64,000 bases of DNA from Owenia fusiformis (Eukaryota > Annelida > Polychaeta > Sabellida > Oweniidae). Of the stretch, positions 59,901 through 64,000 are shown piece after piece; positions within the stretch are counted from its first letter, which is position 1; every line of letters begins with the position of its first letter. The translations under genes and the position numbers were made by a program. The stretch lies in contig CAIIXF020000006.1 of NCBI GenBank assembly GCA_903813345.2, positions 1,552,001 through 1,616,000 on the forward strand. Direction: 5' to 3'. The notes under the pieces were generated by a model, which was given only the letters and a program-made list of their open reading frames with translations, was not told the origin of the DNA and searched no databases.

Positions 59901-62900
59901 GTACTGTCCGACTCGTCTTCGGGTGAGCCAGCTCCTTTTGCCCCTGGTAAATGCCCTGATACTTCAGTTACAATACGTGGCTGCTTTGTATTTGCTTTCT
60001 TCAGTTTTGATTGTCTTTTTTGACCACTTATCATACGTGCTTGTTTTTCTTTGGTTTGATTTTGTAAGGATCGTTTATTTTCCTTAAGTTTTTTGAGTTG
60101 TTTCTTGATCCTTAGTTTTAGCACCTTATTCTTCAAACGAAGAACTTCTAATCTCTTTGCTTTTGAGCTCTTAGGATCTTTGGCTTTTACTGTCTTTTTC
60201 ATGCTCACTTTCTTTTCTTTGGCCATATTCTATAACATATAAAAGAGAAAACTGTACATGTAACCCCTATTCTACTAAGCGACTCCTCGAGCAAAAGCAA
60301 GCACTCATGGCTTACAGTTACCATGACAATTGGGACATGGGTTAAAGTACAGTCCTCCCACTACTAAGAACTTCCATAAAGACTTGCACTACGTAGATCA
60401 AAGCCTATACTTGCCATAAACTACTCTACGAATATAATATTCACACAAGTCTAGACTACGTAAGAATTTGTAATAAAAATGGCTTACAAAGTAAGGCATT
60501 TCTACATTAAGAACATTACTTACCTAGTGTCTTACCTGTTGTTCATTCAAATCTTACTACGCTTGGCTAGAGCGTTAACTACATCTTACATATATATTAC
60601 ATTTTTTGTTTATTTATTTTCTTTATTTATTTATATTTATTTATTTATTTTATTTTTCTTATTATTTTTAATGCATCAATATATATGTAAGAAACTAAGA
60701 ACATGACTAGTTTCATGTCAAGGCCACTTGGAAAGTATGTGCAGTTAACTACATGTTTTGCATACTATATCTAGCAAAACCTATATTCTATTTTCTATGA
60801 AGCTTTTTATTATATTTTATCGTAAACTATATAATGTTTGAGATAAATACACACTAACTATATATATGCTTAGTTTTCTGTTAAGCCACACGGGAAAATC
60901 TATATGCATGCAAGTACTAGGTTTTCTAATTAACTATAGTAAACCCATATTTCTACAAAGCTTCCAAAGATACCACCTACTCCAACTCAACTAGACTCCA
61001 TATTGGAAAACAAACCGCTCGAAACTATGGGCTATTATGTTACATAAACTATTTCATTTAATTTGTTGTTATTTATTTATTTCCCTATGTATCTATATTT
61101 ATGATATTAGGCCTGAATAACTATCATGACTCAAACTTAGCCTGTACTTTAGGACATACATAATTATTTTGTAGACACTTTCTCTTCATCCCCAGAGCCG
61201 TGTTGACTGCATTTTGCAACTGTTTACCCCAGTCAACCATGGGCCCCTGTTTTAGGTGTGTCCCATCCTTTAATTTCTTTTTAATGTCTACTTCAATACC
61301 TCTCGTTCTCCAAAATATTATTCGATTGTCTCTCTTTGACCGCTCGTTTAATTTCCTATTTACTTCATGTATCATACTATTGCAGATTTTTAACGGTGTT
61401 TCATTTTTTATGAATTGTTTCAGATATTTTGGGGCCATATCTCTTGTAATTAATTTTCCAATCATCATTCTACTGTCTTTGACAAGATGCCTCTTACACT
61501 TTAGAGCCAAATCCCATAATTTATCGACCATCTTCTCACTCTCATGTTCTATAGAAATTTCTAAATTTTTGGAAAGTTCTGAAATATCATTCCCCCCGAT
61601 TTGCATAAATCCACAATCAAAATGGCTCATAGGTACGCTCGTGTCACTCAAAATTTTAGAAACCTTTTCAACTGTCCCCTTACTCAGAAAGGTACATCGG
61701 GCCCTCGGAGGTACCAAAACCCATTTGAGCTTTTTTTCTTGTCAAGAGATTTTATCTTATTCTTAGGCCCAGGTGTTTCTTTTCTACTCTTTTCCATCTT
61801 TTGCTCTAAAATTGACTTTTCCACCAATGTCTCTAATCGATCTATATACGAATGGCCAACGAACAATACCTTTGAAGTTTTTTCATTCATAGTTTTAGAA
61901 GATCTACCTGGAATAAGAGGATAATTAAGAAATAAGGTGCAATCTGGGCTTGCCTAGGCTGAAGATGAACTTGAAATTTTTTCCCCCTCAACTTTCGGAG
62001 ATCACTAAACTAACTCAAGCCCTATTTCAATCTCTGTTTCTGTCACTAAATTCTTTTACTACTCTAATATTAACTTTTCTACCCAAACGTTATATTAGAA
62101 TAAATCAACTTACCCTCAAAGATTGCTAGATTGCCTACCACTGAAATGTTATCATTCCCGCCTCGTGCAGAATTGAAAAAGGTCCAGCATGCATTGCATT
62201 TTCCGGAACTCAACTTCCGGTGACGTCACTGAAAAATCTCAACAAACTTACAATTATCTCATATTACCTCAATGTCTAACTTGGTAAGTAGGAAGCGTCA
62301 TCTTCAGGCAACATAAATCATTATATTGAGCATATAATACATTAACGTAATTGGAAAGGTAAATGTCTTCCAATTTTTTTTTATCCTAACATAATTAATT
62401 GACATGATCACAGTATTAATTCCTGTATTTAAATCAGTCATGTATAGCCCGATTATAGCAAATGCAAAGATTACCACGAGTTAGCGTGAACTAATCGCTA
62501 TTGATTTTTTCAATATCAGTCACATCCTGCATCACAGCACATCAACCAGCGCTCTCCTGCAAAATCCGCACATTCCGGTAAAAAGTCGTGAGATTTTGGA
62601 AATTGTTTTGAAAATGAATTCGAACGCTCTTTCTTGTAAGTTCACCGACCTTGCTTATTCTTGTTAGTGTATTCAGCTAGCAGAATGTGTTTCACATCAT
62701 CTGTGTTTTTAGGATACTTAAATAATATAAGTCTAAGTTGTTCGTGAGACTGCACACAAATTGAAATCTCAACTGTGTGCCAGTTTATGAAGAAACTTGA
62801 GGTAAGCTGATGTCAGCCATGGATGAATAGGGAAGGTAAATATGTGATTCGACTTAATAGATCATACACAGATAAGTTAATTATATATAGTAATAAATCT

Positions 62901-63451
62901 CAACTGTGTGCTACTTTATGAAAAAACTTGAGGTAATTAAGCTGACGTCAGCCATGGATGAAATAGGATATAGGTAAATATGTGATTCGACTTCGAACCC
63001 CATCCCCCCCCGGCAATGGGCCTGAATGGTCCTTACTTTTTGCGACTAAGTATTAAAGAAGAGTTCATTTGAAAAATTAAATCATACGCAGATAAAATTT
63101 TAATGAATATTCAACTGGGTTTGTCCCATTCTCTTTAATTTATACTCACTGTGGATATTTCGTTAACATTCTGGCAGTGAGAATGGTCATCATGAGTTTG
63201 GAAGTGCTTTGAATCGACATTGGTGTCTGCGTGGTAAACGGTTCCTTTGTTTCAACATTCTTAAAGCCATAGCCTCTGCTCAGTGTAACCTCATCATCCT
63301 TTACAATAGTTAGGAACATCCCCGGCACATTCCTGCATTCCATCGTCGTTGCTATGAATTGATCTAAGTTCGCTGTGTCGTTTGCACTCCATTCCATGGA
63401 GAGACATCCATGGATGCAAACAAGTAATATGATGAAATCGTACTTGGCCAT
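26349..63451 (-). CDS. secreted serine beta-lactamase-like protein, 7 exons
   Basis: The joined exons give 543 residues. Residues 1-18 form a signal peptide (KYDFIILLVCIHGCLS core). The catalytic SxxK motif is S82-T-S-K85, the Tyr motif is Y177-S-N179, and the KTG-box equivalent is H343-T-G345. In this fold (PF00144: class C beta-lactamases, R61 DD-peptidase, LACTB) Ser is the acylated nucleophile and Lys/Tyr act in proton transfer. HTG rather than KTG is usual in the R61 and animal branches. A D131-I-I-S-H-S-H-G segment matches the conserved LLTHxxG stretch. Residues about 375-543 form an extra domain with N-glycosylation sequons (NNT, NRT, NGT). All six introns are GT-AG and all phases agree. 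The export signal argues against a mitochondrial LACTB orthologue. The substrate is unknown: a peptide or ester in the secretory path or outside the cell is inferred. Confidence 0.85.
26990..27725 (+). repeat. subterminal array A, 109-bp higher-order unit
   Basis: Short palindromes of the type AATCCTGAC...GTCAGGATT and TCCTGTATGAATCCTG recur every 25-55 bp. The compound marker CTGACGCCTGGATTCATAC is spaced 109 bp apart (27064, 27173, 27282), and later units are irregular. ORFs across it in both strands are artefacts. Confidence 0.8.
27726..29382. other. intron 6 sequence, no gene seen
   Basis: Unassigned AT-rich sequence with no matched repeat ends and no ORF with a recognisable domain on either strand. 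Confidence 0.35.
29383..29560 (+). repeat. GCTTGSTT-rich low-complexity tract
   Basis: Irregular repeats of TTGCTTGSTT/TTGCTTTGTT over about 175 bp. A poly(G) run follows at about 29687-29698. Confidence 0.7.
30511..31963. mobile_element. CAGGCCCGTAGCC element, copy 3, enlarged
   Basis: The left end GCCTGTAGCGACCGGGGGTT and right end TCCTGGCTACGGGCCTG are inverted. At about 1.45 kb it is six times longer than copies 1, 2 and 4. It contains a 25-bp minisatellite and a CAGGGCTGTCAAC-type end, so it is either a longer relative or interrupted. Confidence 0.5.
31065..31295 (+). repeat. about 25-bp minisatellite
   Basis: About nine imperfect copies of GGATGCAAAATTCTGRGGGG with TAT spacers. The Pro/Asn-rich minus-strand ORFs here come from the repeat. 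Confidence 0.8.
31964..33177. other. intron 6 sequence, one unidentified ORF
   Basis: A minus-strand ORF at 32388-32822 (144 codons) has a stretch with regularly spaced charged residues (WNEMYLKSVSNAMADTLKCY) and ends in an Arg/Cys-rich tail. It could be a decayed transposon protein. No family was recognised, and a 25-bp direct duplication (GGCCATAGCATTTGAGA, twice at about 32543 and 32567) lies inside it. Confidence 0.3.
33178..33405. mobile_element. CAGGCCCGTAGCC element, copy 4
   Basis: The left end CAGGCCAGTAGCCAGGATTT, two poly(G) runs (33231-33245 and 33341-33357) and the right end GGATACGTGCCTG, followed by a second ACGGGCCTG. The interior AAAATGGTGAAAAACCACATG resembles copies 1 and 2. 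Confidence 0.6.
33406..34354. other. intron 6 sequence, no gene seen
   Basis: Unassigned, with a poly(C) run at about 33675-33686. Confidence 0.3.
34355..35437. mobile_element. palindromic element, probable TA target
   Basis: GTACCCCGGACAGGTTGTAT at the left is mirrored at the right end (35437) with TA outside both ends. The inverted arms are about 290 bp each (to about 34640 and from about 35155). A weaker mirror continues inward. There is no ORF. The TA target suggests the Tc1/mariner group, but the ends are not of the usual mariner kind. Confidence 0.65.
35450..36210 (-). repeat. subterminal array B, 160-bp higher-order unit
   Basis: Same basic AGGATTCATACAGGAT palindromes as array A in inverted arrangement. 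The marker ATCCAGGCRTCAGGATTC falls at 35481, 35643, 35803, 35963 and 36123, spacing 160-162 bp. The longer unit differs from array A, so the two were amplified separately. Confidence 0.8.
36236..36735. mobile_element. GRCTTTGTATAAA element, copy 1, about 9-bp duplication
   Basis: The left end GGCTTTGTATAAAAAACCTCC-like and right end are inverted, with CCACGTACGTGGG near the left end. The flanks are ACCAATACA and TACAATACA (7 of 9 identical). Copy 2 at 50111 has a perfect 9-bp duplication. A tRNA-like box B occurs inside. Confidence 0.65.
36411..36421 (+). other. tRNA-like box B
   Basis: GGTTCGATTCC matches the RNA polymerase III internal box B, followed by CACTCGGGGCA, which looks like the 3' half of a tRNA T-arm and acceptor strand. 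A possible box A (TAGCAAGATGCC, about 36384) is about 10 bp too close and no 5' acceptor strand pairs. This is a tRNA-derived fragment at best. Confidence 0.3.
36802..37855. mobile_element. mariner-like element with long inverted repeats
   Basis: CAGGGTGTTCCATATGTTTC starts the element after TA (36800-36801), and GGAACACCCTG ends it before TA (37856-37857). The arms of about 190 bp mirror each other through ACCCTAGGGGTAGGGTAGG. A transposase N-terminal remnant is inside. It is inactive. Confidence 0.8.
37384..37515 (+). pseudogene. mariner/Tc1 transposase N-terminal remnant
   Basis: The peptide VNELYKRFTSGRETE...GHPRTVRALTNAE matches the helix-turn-helix and GRPR-like linker (here GHPR) of Tc1/mariner transposases. 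The catalytic DDE/D region is missing and the frame ends soon after. Confidence 0.55.
38013..38172 (-). CDS. exon 6
   Basis: It starts in phase 0 after ...TTTTCCTTTCAG and ends in phase 1 before GTAAGC. It encodes HVDSDLMKEVLSPQIFYPLP...SYGMGSWHRYYR, the helix and YGxGW-like strand that precede the HTG box in this family. Confidence 0.85.
38360..38566 (+). repeat. AAAATGGCCGCCATTTTT-type degenerate repeats, left part
   Basis: Several copies of AAAATGGCCGCCATTTTTCG, TTTGATAACY and CGGATTTGGTTTCAAA. The same series resumes at 45388 on the other side of the 6.8-kb element, showing that the element split one older array. Confidence 0.7.
39543..39847. mobile_element. hAT-type MITE, 8-bp duplication ACGCAAAC
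   Basis: The ends CAAGGAGGATTGGCTCCCAG and CTGGGAGCCAATCCTCCTTG form a perfect 20-bp inverted repeat with ACGCAAAC on both sides (39535-39542 and 39848-39855). A second, shorter copy is near 55703 and a partial one at 23885. Confidence 0.85.
40780..42534 (+). repeat. decayed 24-bp repeat zone
   Basis: GATAAGGGGGAATC, GGGTATTGTAGTACCCATGAT and similar fragments occur sparsely (about 40780-41000 and 42420-42534) among unassigned AT-rich sequence. They are older relatives of the array that follows. Confidence 0.5.
42535..43430 (+). repeat. 24-bp minisatellite
   Basis: Units are built from GGGGAATTGTAGTACCC plus a 7-bp variable joint (ATGATAA, AAGATGA, GAGATGA). Seven nearly identical units lie at about 43236-43405. 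A longer duplication (about 150 bp, around 42905-43050 and 43075-43225) is visible. The multiple-of-three period leaves ORFs open on both strands, which are not genes. Confidence 0.9.
43431..44799. other. interior of the 6.8-kb element, no gene seen
   Basis: AT-rich, without recognisable protein domains in any frame. The ORFs are short and compositionally biased. Confidence 0.35.
45388..47150 (+). repeat. AAAATGGCCGCCATTTTT-type degenerate repeats, right part
   Basis: Units of very roughly 150-190 bp carry GATAACTCAA...CCAGTGGA, GATTTGGTTCAAAT and CAAGATGGCCACT...AAAATGGCCGCC. They extend with interruptions from 45400 to about 46140 and again at about 46920-47100. An exact duplication (TTAAAGGGTTAGGATAAGCT) occurs at about 45841 and 46137. 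Confidence 0.65.
46205..46770. repeat. 22-bp ACCTGCGGTATATG repeats in both orientations
   Basis: At 46525-46610 four direct copies of TTCACCTGCGGTATATGTCA stand in tandem. The unit is then found inverted (TATACCGCAGGTGA, GCATATTCCGCA) up to 46770, and two further inverted-type copies lie at about 46215-46275. Read through, this makes a complex hairpin-forming block. Confidence 0.8.
47178..49297. mobile_element. CAC...GTG element, 5-bp duplication ATACT
   Basis: It starts CACTGGGGATGAACTGGAAA and ends with its inverse, with ATACT on both sides (47173-47177 and 49298-49302). The inverted repeats are about 249 bp (47178-47426 and 49048-49297) with only a handful of differences. Inside them GAAACGAGGCA occurs repeatedly. 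The 1.6-kb centre has no recognisable ORF, so the element is non-autonomous. It ends 71 bp downstream of exon 5 of the host gene. Confidence 0.85.
49369..49477 (-). CDS. exon 5
   Basis: It completes Ser247 and encodes WHGRNVGAWGLASTADDLAK...EGGTQ, which matches the conserved GAGGLxSTxxDLAK helix of PF00144 enzymes. The acceptor is TTGGTTGTATTTTAG and the donor CAAGTATGT. Both flanking introns contain transposons that stop within 30-71 bp of the exon. Confidence 0.85.
49508..49805. mobile_element. CAGTGGCGTAGC MITE
   Basis: The ends CAGTGGCGTAGCGTGGG and GACGCTACGCCACTG are inverted, and ATTTA flanks both sides (49503-49507 and 49806-49810). An inner palindrome (CCACGAGTGAGCGAAGCGAA) and a poly(G) run are near the left end. 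The termini resemble hAT MITEs, although the duplication seen is 5 bp rather than 8. Confidence 0.7.
50111..51459. mobile_element. GRCTTTGTATAAA element, copy 2, perfect 9-bp duplication
   Basis: It begins GACTTTGTATAAAAACCTCA and ends AAATACAAAGCC, flanked by AGATTATTT (50102-50110 and 51460-51468). Subterminal CGTACCCATGTTCGTGGG is mirrored at the right by CGTACGTGGGTACGAGGT. Nine-base duplications point to the Mutator/MULE or Merlin range. It is related to 36236-36735. There is no transposase. Confidence 0.75.
50195..50437. mobile_element. nested palindromic MITE
   Basis: GCCCCCCTCACATATGAACG and its inverse (CGTTCATATGTGAGGGGGCC) close a roughly 240-bp segment with further internal mirror symmetry. 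Copy 1 of the host element lacks it, so it is a later insertion. Confidence 0.7.
51560..51958 (+). repeat. dispersed repeat, second copy of 5905-6240
   Basis: Matches 5905-6240 in order and orientation (GTGACCTAGTTTGATG, AAGGTCAAGTAAAGGTCAAAT, CAAATATCTCAAAAAC). It continues on the far side of the hAT insertion at 53065. Confidence 0.65.
51967..53056. mobile_element. hAT element, perfect 8-bp duplication GTATACGG
   Basis: The ends TAGAGGCTGACGG and CCGTTGCGACCTCTA are of the hAT TAGAGG type. GTATACGG flanks both sides (51959-51966 and 53057-53064). GGTTTCGGTACGGTTAAAC repeats (51985-52040) and a 27-bp minisatellite (TCCATGTTTGGCAGTTCAGG, three copies, 52072-52155) lie inside. No transposase was recognised. 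Confidence 0.85.
53065..53633. other. intron 4 sequence, no gene seen
   Basis: Unassigned. A minus-strand ORF at 53084-53401 is Cys- and Arg-rich, with no recognised domain. Confidence 0.3.
53634..53747. mobile_element. 114-bp palindromic MITE
   Basis: CTAACGCCTGTCGGCTACCG and its inverse, about 28 bp each, close a short AT-rich loop. No duplication could be defined. Confidence 0.65.
54135..54395 (-). CDS. exon 4, Y-S-N motif
   Basis: It follows a TTTTTTTTTTCAG acceptor, completes Arg160, and encodes NVKHYPVVDEIRRGFHYSND through GALIKTTRRFV. Y177-S-N179 is the second active-site motif. A long EPLGM segment typical of the family (LFEPLGMxxS) follows. The donor is CAGGTAAAG, phase 2. Confidence 0.9.
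54396..55962. other. intron 3, palindromic repeats
   Basis: A mirrored pair at 55190-55320 (CCTATGATTTTAAGGAATATC and GATATTCTG...AATCATAGG) surrounds a GATATTGATATC...GATATATG centre. A second pair closes 55345-55595 (GTACTAAATGTATAAT and ATTATACATTTAGTAC). A partial copy of the 39543-type MITE is at about 55703-55845. No gene was seen. Confidence 0.5.
55963..56051 (-). CDS. exon 3
   Basis: Phase 0 start after TTTAATTTTTCAG and phase 2 end before GTACAG. It encodes DIISHSHGLGFPSDQLIGNW...KYDFL, the counterpart of the conserved DLLTHxxGL segment. It is only 89 bp long and lies inside a longer minus-strand ORF, which is otherwise intron. Confidence 0.8.
56095..56470 (+). pseudogene. LINE (jockey/CR1-like) reverse transcriptase 3' fragment
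   Basis: The frame reads YNSFILPHFDYCDTIYDKA...LQ-like leucine-rich stretch...AACLVSGAIHGSN...LLNWKTL. This matches the region after the reverse transcriptase core in jockey/CR1/RTE-group elements (ILPHFDYCxxxW, then RAARxxxG, then LGWxxL). It is antisense in intron 2 of the host gene and truncated at both ends. Confidence 0.65.
56943..57030 (-). CDS. exon 2
   Basis: It completes Gln101 after an AAATTTCATTCCAG acceptor and encodes YTFDTTIKELLGDHLELSDKTAEKIVTIR, ending phase 0 before GTTGGT (a weaker but valid GT donor). The sense fits the helix between SxxK and the LLTHxxG segment. Confidence 0.8.
57339..58345. repeat. diverged copy of the 38567-type element, right end lost
   Basis: CACGCCTAACCATCGCGAAC at the left and GTACGGTG boxes match the left arm of 38567. 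On the right, ATTCTCATAAAAATATTCGG...GACGACGGGGGAGAAAAAAT and TTTTTTTTCG-like sequence up to 58345 mirror its inner arm. The last roughly 190 bp of the right arm is absent where the retrotransposon fragment begins. Confidence 0.55.
58417..58962 (-). pseudogene. start of DIRS/Ngaro-type pol ORF, truncated
   Basis: 181 codons. The N-terminal half is acidic linker. From about residue 108, TPIKVKELLPFLDGYNKNLV, then GLTQGFRIPF, then a lysine/glutamate helix ending LGRL correspond to the conserved segment that precedes the reverse transcriptase fingers in DIRS/Ngaro elements. The ORF stops exactly where RT motif 1 should start. The ATG overlaps the end of the Gag ORF by 8 nt in another frame. Confidence 0.65.
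58955..60226 (-). CDS. Gag-like protein with Cys/His cluster (Ngaro/DIRS type)
   Basis: 423 codons, intact. Residues 1-85 are strongly basic with coiled-coil character (Lys/Arg/Leu). Residues 90-200 are a Gly/Pro/Asn-rich linker. Residues about 220-360 form a helical region with FPEWHKAYLVYM and WGLYDKKFRKARA...WATFDTMLFHECMRL, typical of tyrosine-recombinase retrotransposon Gags. A metal-binding cluster follows: C372, H376, C381, C387, H391, C393, H396, H401, C406. The start at 60226 is a clear ATG, directly preceded by a pyrimidine-rich tract and TAG at 60230, so it may follow a splice acceptor. It would bind element RNA. Confidence 0.7.
   Translation of the reverse strand: MAKEKKVSMKKTVKAKDPKSSKAKRLEVLRLKNKVLKLRIKKQLKKLKENKRSLQNQTKEKQARMISGQKRQSKLKKANTKQPRIVTEVSGHLPGAKGAGSPEDESDSTWLYNLPSPNQGVGSGGAPLTSNVSVGGAWPGFTPGGMGNPATNLYGAQQLPTRTETGQHQYLGQNLSNNTFPQLNIMPLVSTSSSLTAGISQKLREKVRNNEYIDLAKLVSDLDSEEDDEVFAKDREITIKEGKLITKRKGKAYLTFPEWHKAYLVYMKLVGEYSPREVTDMVSYLDTIHELKKQNRNWGLYDKKFRKARANRLCSWATFDTMLFHECMRLPQGENWGDKAQKRAPDMVKHEGTKRSKDSSDKVMPYIPPGYCWVFHKGQDCSGGLNCKGSHDCPTHKDKTHKANTCQEALKRPFRPKSKGKNV
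60233..61123. other. AT-rich gap between esterase and Gag ORFs
   Basis: TTTATTTATTT low complexity (60600-60660 and 61065-61082) and many short AT repeats. On the minus strand, AATAAATAAATA follows the esterase stop within 70 bp and could act as a poly(A) signal. The plus-strand ORF at 60479-60706 is hydrophobic only because of the poly(T)-rich composition. Confidence 0.45.
61124..61890 (-). pseudogene. SGNH/GDSL-type hydrolase ORF with one frameshift
   Basis: Two overlapping reading frames (61890-61684 and 61717-61124) together encode about 250 residues. Block I is VLFVGHSYID with Ser14 in place of the GDS serine. Block III is FMQIGGND (Asn43 in the second frame). Block V is DGTH (Asp151, His154 in the second frame). 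These are the catalytic blocks of SGNH hydrolases/esterases. The frames switch within 61684-61717. The second frame has no ATG of its own there, so it is a continuation. A one-base indel, a sequencing error or programmed shifting could explain it. Esterase activity is inferred. Confidence 0.65.
61908..62113 (-). other. probable 206-bp intron in the element's 5' UTR
   Basis: The minus-strand donor GAGGGTAAGT (GT at 62113) and acceptor CTCTTATTCCAG (ending 61908) bracket a short AT-rich stretch. The first ATG after the acceptor is the esterase start at 61890. It is unverified. Confidence 0.4.
62165..62235 (-). promoter_or_regulatory. ETS/CRE promoter-like cluster
   Basis: On the minus strand TGACGTCACCGGAAGTTGAG is followed by TTCCGGAAAATGCAATGCAT. 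That is a perfect CRE fused to an ETS site, with a second ETS-like site 8 bp further on. There is no TATA box. It lies about 330 bp before the esterase ATG and about 100 bp before the donor at 62113, as expected for a TATA-less start. Confidence 0.45.
62763..63000 (+). repeat. direct duplication, about 130-bp unit, two copies
   Basis: ATCTCAACTGTGTGCYASTTTATG...ACTTGAGGTAA...GTCAGCCATGGATGAA...TAAATATGTGATTCGACTT occurs at about 62765-62854 and again at about 62899-62993. Confidence 0.8.
63150..63451 (-). CDS. exon 1, signal peptide and SxxK motif
   Basis: The first in-frame ATG is at 63451. Residues 1-18 are a typical signal sequence (Lys3, hydrophobic core, GCLS end). NVPGMFLTIVKDDEVTLSRGYG is the conserved N-terminal strand pair of the fold, and S82-T-S-K85 holds the nucleophile. 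The exon ends in phase 2 before GTGAGT. Confidence 0.9.
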
Positions 63452-64000
63452 TGGTTCGAAAATGAACCTCTTAAACCCATGTGCACTTTTCAATAAAAGT
63501 GAAGTAGAAATTGTATTGCTTAGAATTTGAACTTGACTTGAATCATTAAAACAAATGTCTGAATTTACATTTCTTATTCAGCTTATTCAGGTAGACTTTG
63601 TGTATTTAATATATACCCCTTGTATTTTCATATGTTGTTAAGTTAGACTTTTGTTTAAACGATATATGACCCTCGTAAAGAATTTCAAGTGACATTAATT
63701 AGATTATCTGGGTCACTGGGCACATAACCTGATAACTCAAAGTCAATTTCCGGTATGAAAACACGCCTAGGACCTTTAAAATTATGGTTTGTATGGCATT
63801 AAACGGTATAAAATAAAAACAAAACTGAAGATAATGAGCATTTTTGGTATAATTCATATAACAAAGATTACACGCAAACACTGTACATTGTCCAGGATGC
63901 GTTCTCAATTTAATAATTTTCGGCTTGTACTGTACAAGAATTAATGCGGCTCGACAAGAATTGGTCAAACTACCATGAGATTTAAGCTTATCTGGGTTCC
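63452..64000. other. 5' flank of the host gene
   Basis: Upstream of the start codon on the minus strand. No convincing TATA or initiator could be assigned. A 5' UTR exon may lie outside the window. No other gene was seen. Confidence 0.3.

Larger units (their letters stand above)
58417..62230 (-). mobile_element. Ngaro/DIRS-like retrotransposon fragment
   Basis: On the minus strand, in order: an ETS/CRE promoter-like region (about 62170-62235), a short intron (61908-62113), an SGNH-esterase ORF (61890-61124, one frameshift), an AT-rich gap, a Gag-like ORF (60226-58955) and the N-terminal part of a pol ORF (58962-58417). The reverse transcriptase core, RNase H and tyrosine recombinase are absent, cut off next to another repeat. 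SGNH-type hydrolase domains are known in some Ngaro-type elements. It lies in intron 1 of the host gene in the same orientation. Confidence 0.65.

Noticed and set aside
60479-60706. 75-codon hydrophobic plus-strand ORF as a membrane protein
   Set aside because: The composition is dictated by TTTATTTATTT low-complexity DNA between the retrotransposon ORFs.
26349-63451. Calling the host gene LACTB
   Set aside because: The product has a secretory signal peptide and an extra C-terminal domain, unlike mitochondrial LACTB. Only the fold family can be claimed.

Overview
The window looks like intron and intergenic DNA from the large, AT-rich, transposon-packed genome of an invertebrate animal. The reasons are spliced eukaryotic exons with GT-AG borders and consistent phases, LINE, hAT, mariner and tyrosine-recombinase-type retrotransposon remnants, long minisatellite arrays, and a secreted beta-lactamase-fold serine enzyme of a kind found as gene families in several marine invertebrates. 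A marine deuterostome or a lophotrochozoan would fit. I cannot name the species from the sequence.

The only convincing host gene is on the minus strand. Seven exons between 63451 and 26349 join without any phase conflict into a 543-codon open reading frame plus stop's worth of sequence (1632 nt, 543 residues). It has a signal peptide, the three catalytic motifs of the beta-lactamase/DD-peptidase (PF00144) fold (S82-x-x-K85, Y177-S-N179, H343-T-G345) and a roughly 170-residue C-terminal domain. Exons are 63150-63451, 56943-57030, 55963-56051, 54135-54395, 49369-49477, 38013-38172 and 26349-26971. The introns (0.9 to 11.2 kb) are almost entirely transposon sequence.

Layout. 1-1580: unassigned, with A-rich minisatellite. 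1582-2280 and 23797 to about 23884: a dead mariner-like element split by a 21.5-kb inverted-repeat element (2281-23796, perfect 9-bp target duplication). Both arms of that element carry phase-locked 135-bp arrays (15 and 9 copies). Nested in it are a 32-bp satellite, a promoter-like segment (9117-9290), TTAA, hAT, LINE and palindromic elements. 24.5-26.3 kb: small palindromic elements and an isolated arm of a larger one. 26349-26971: last exon of the host gene. 26976-36223: a probable single 9.2-kb element with CAC...GTG ends and large subterminal arrays, which abuts the last exon's splice acceptor. 36.2-38.0 kb: a 9-bp-duplication element and a palindromic mariner. 38567-45382: a 6.8-kb inverted-repeat element with a 24-bp minisatellite. 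47178-49297 and 49508-49805: two elements hemming in exon 5. 50.1-53.1 kb: a second 9-bp-duplication element and a hAT. 56.1-56.6 kb: LINE fragment. 58.4-62.2 kb: an Ngaro/DIRS-like retrotransposon fragment with an SGNH-esterase ORF, a Gag-like ORF and the start of a pol ORF, in the same orientation as the host gene.

The most notable pattern is that four otherwise unrelated inverted-repeat elements begin CAC, end GTG and have perfect 5-bp target duplications (ATACT, AGAAT, AGGTT, CAAAC). This is the combination expected of Transib/RAG-like transposition. All element borders were read by eye, and no database search was possible.
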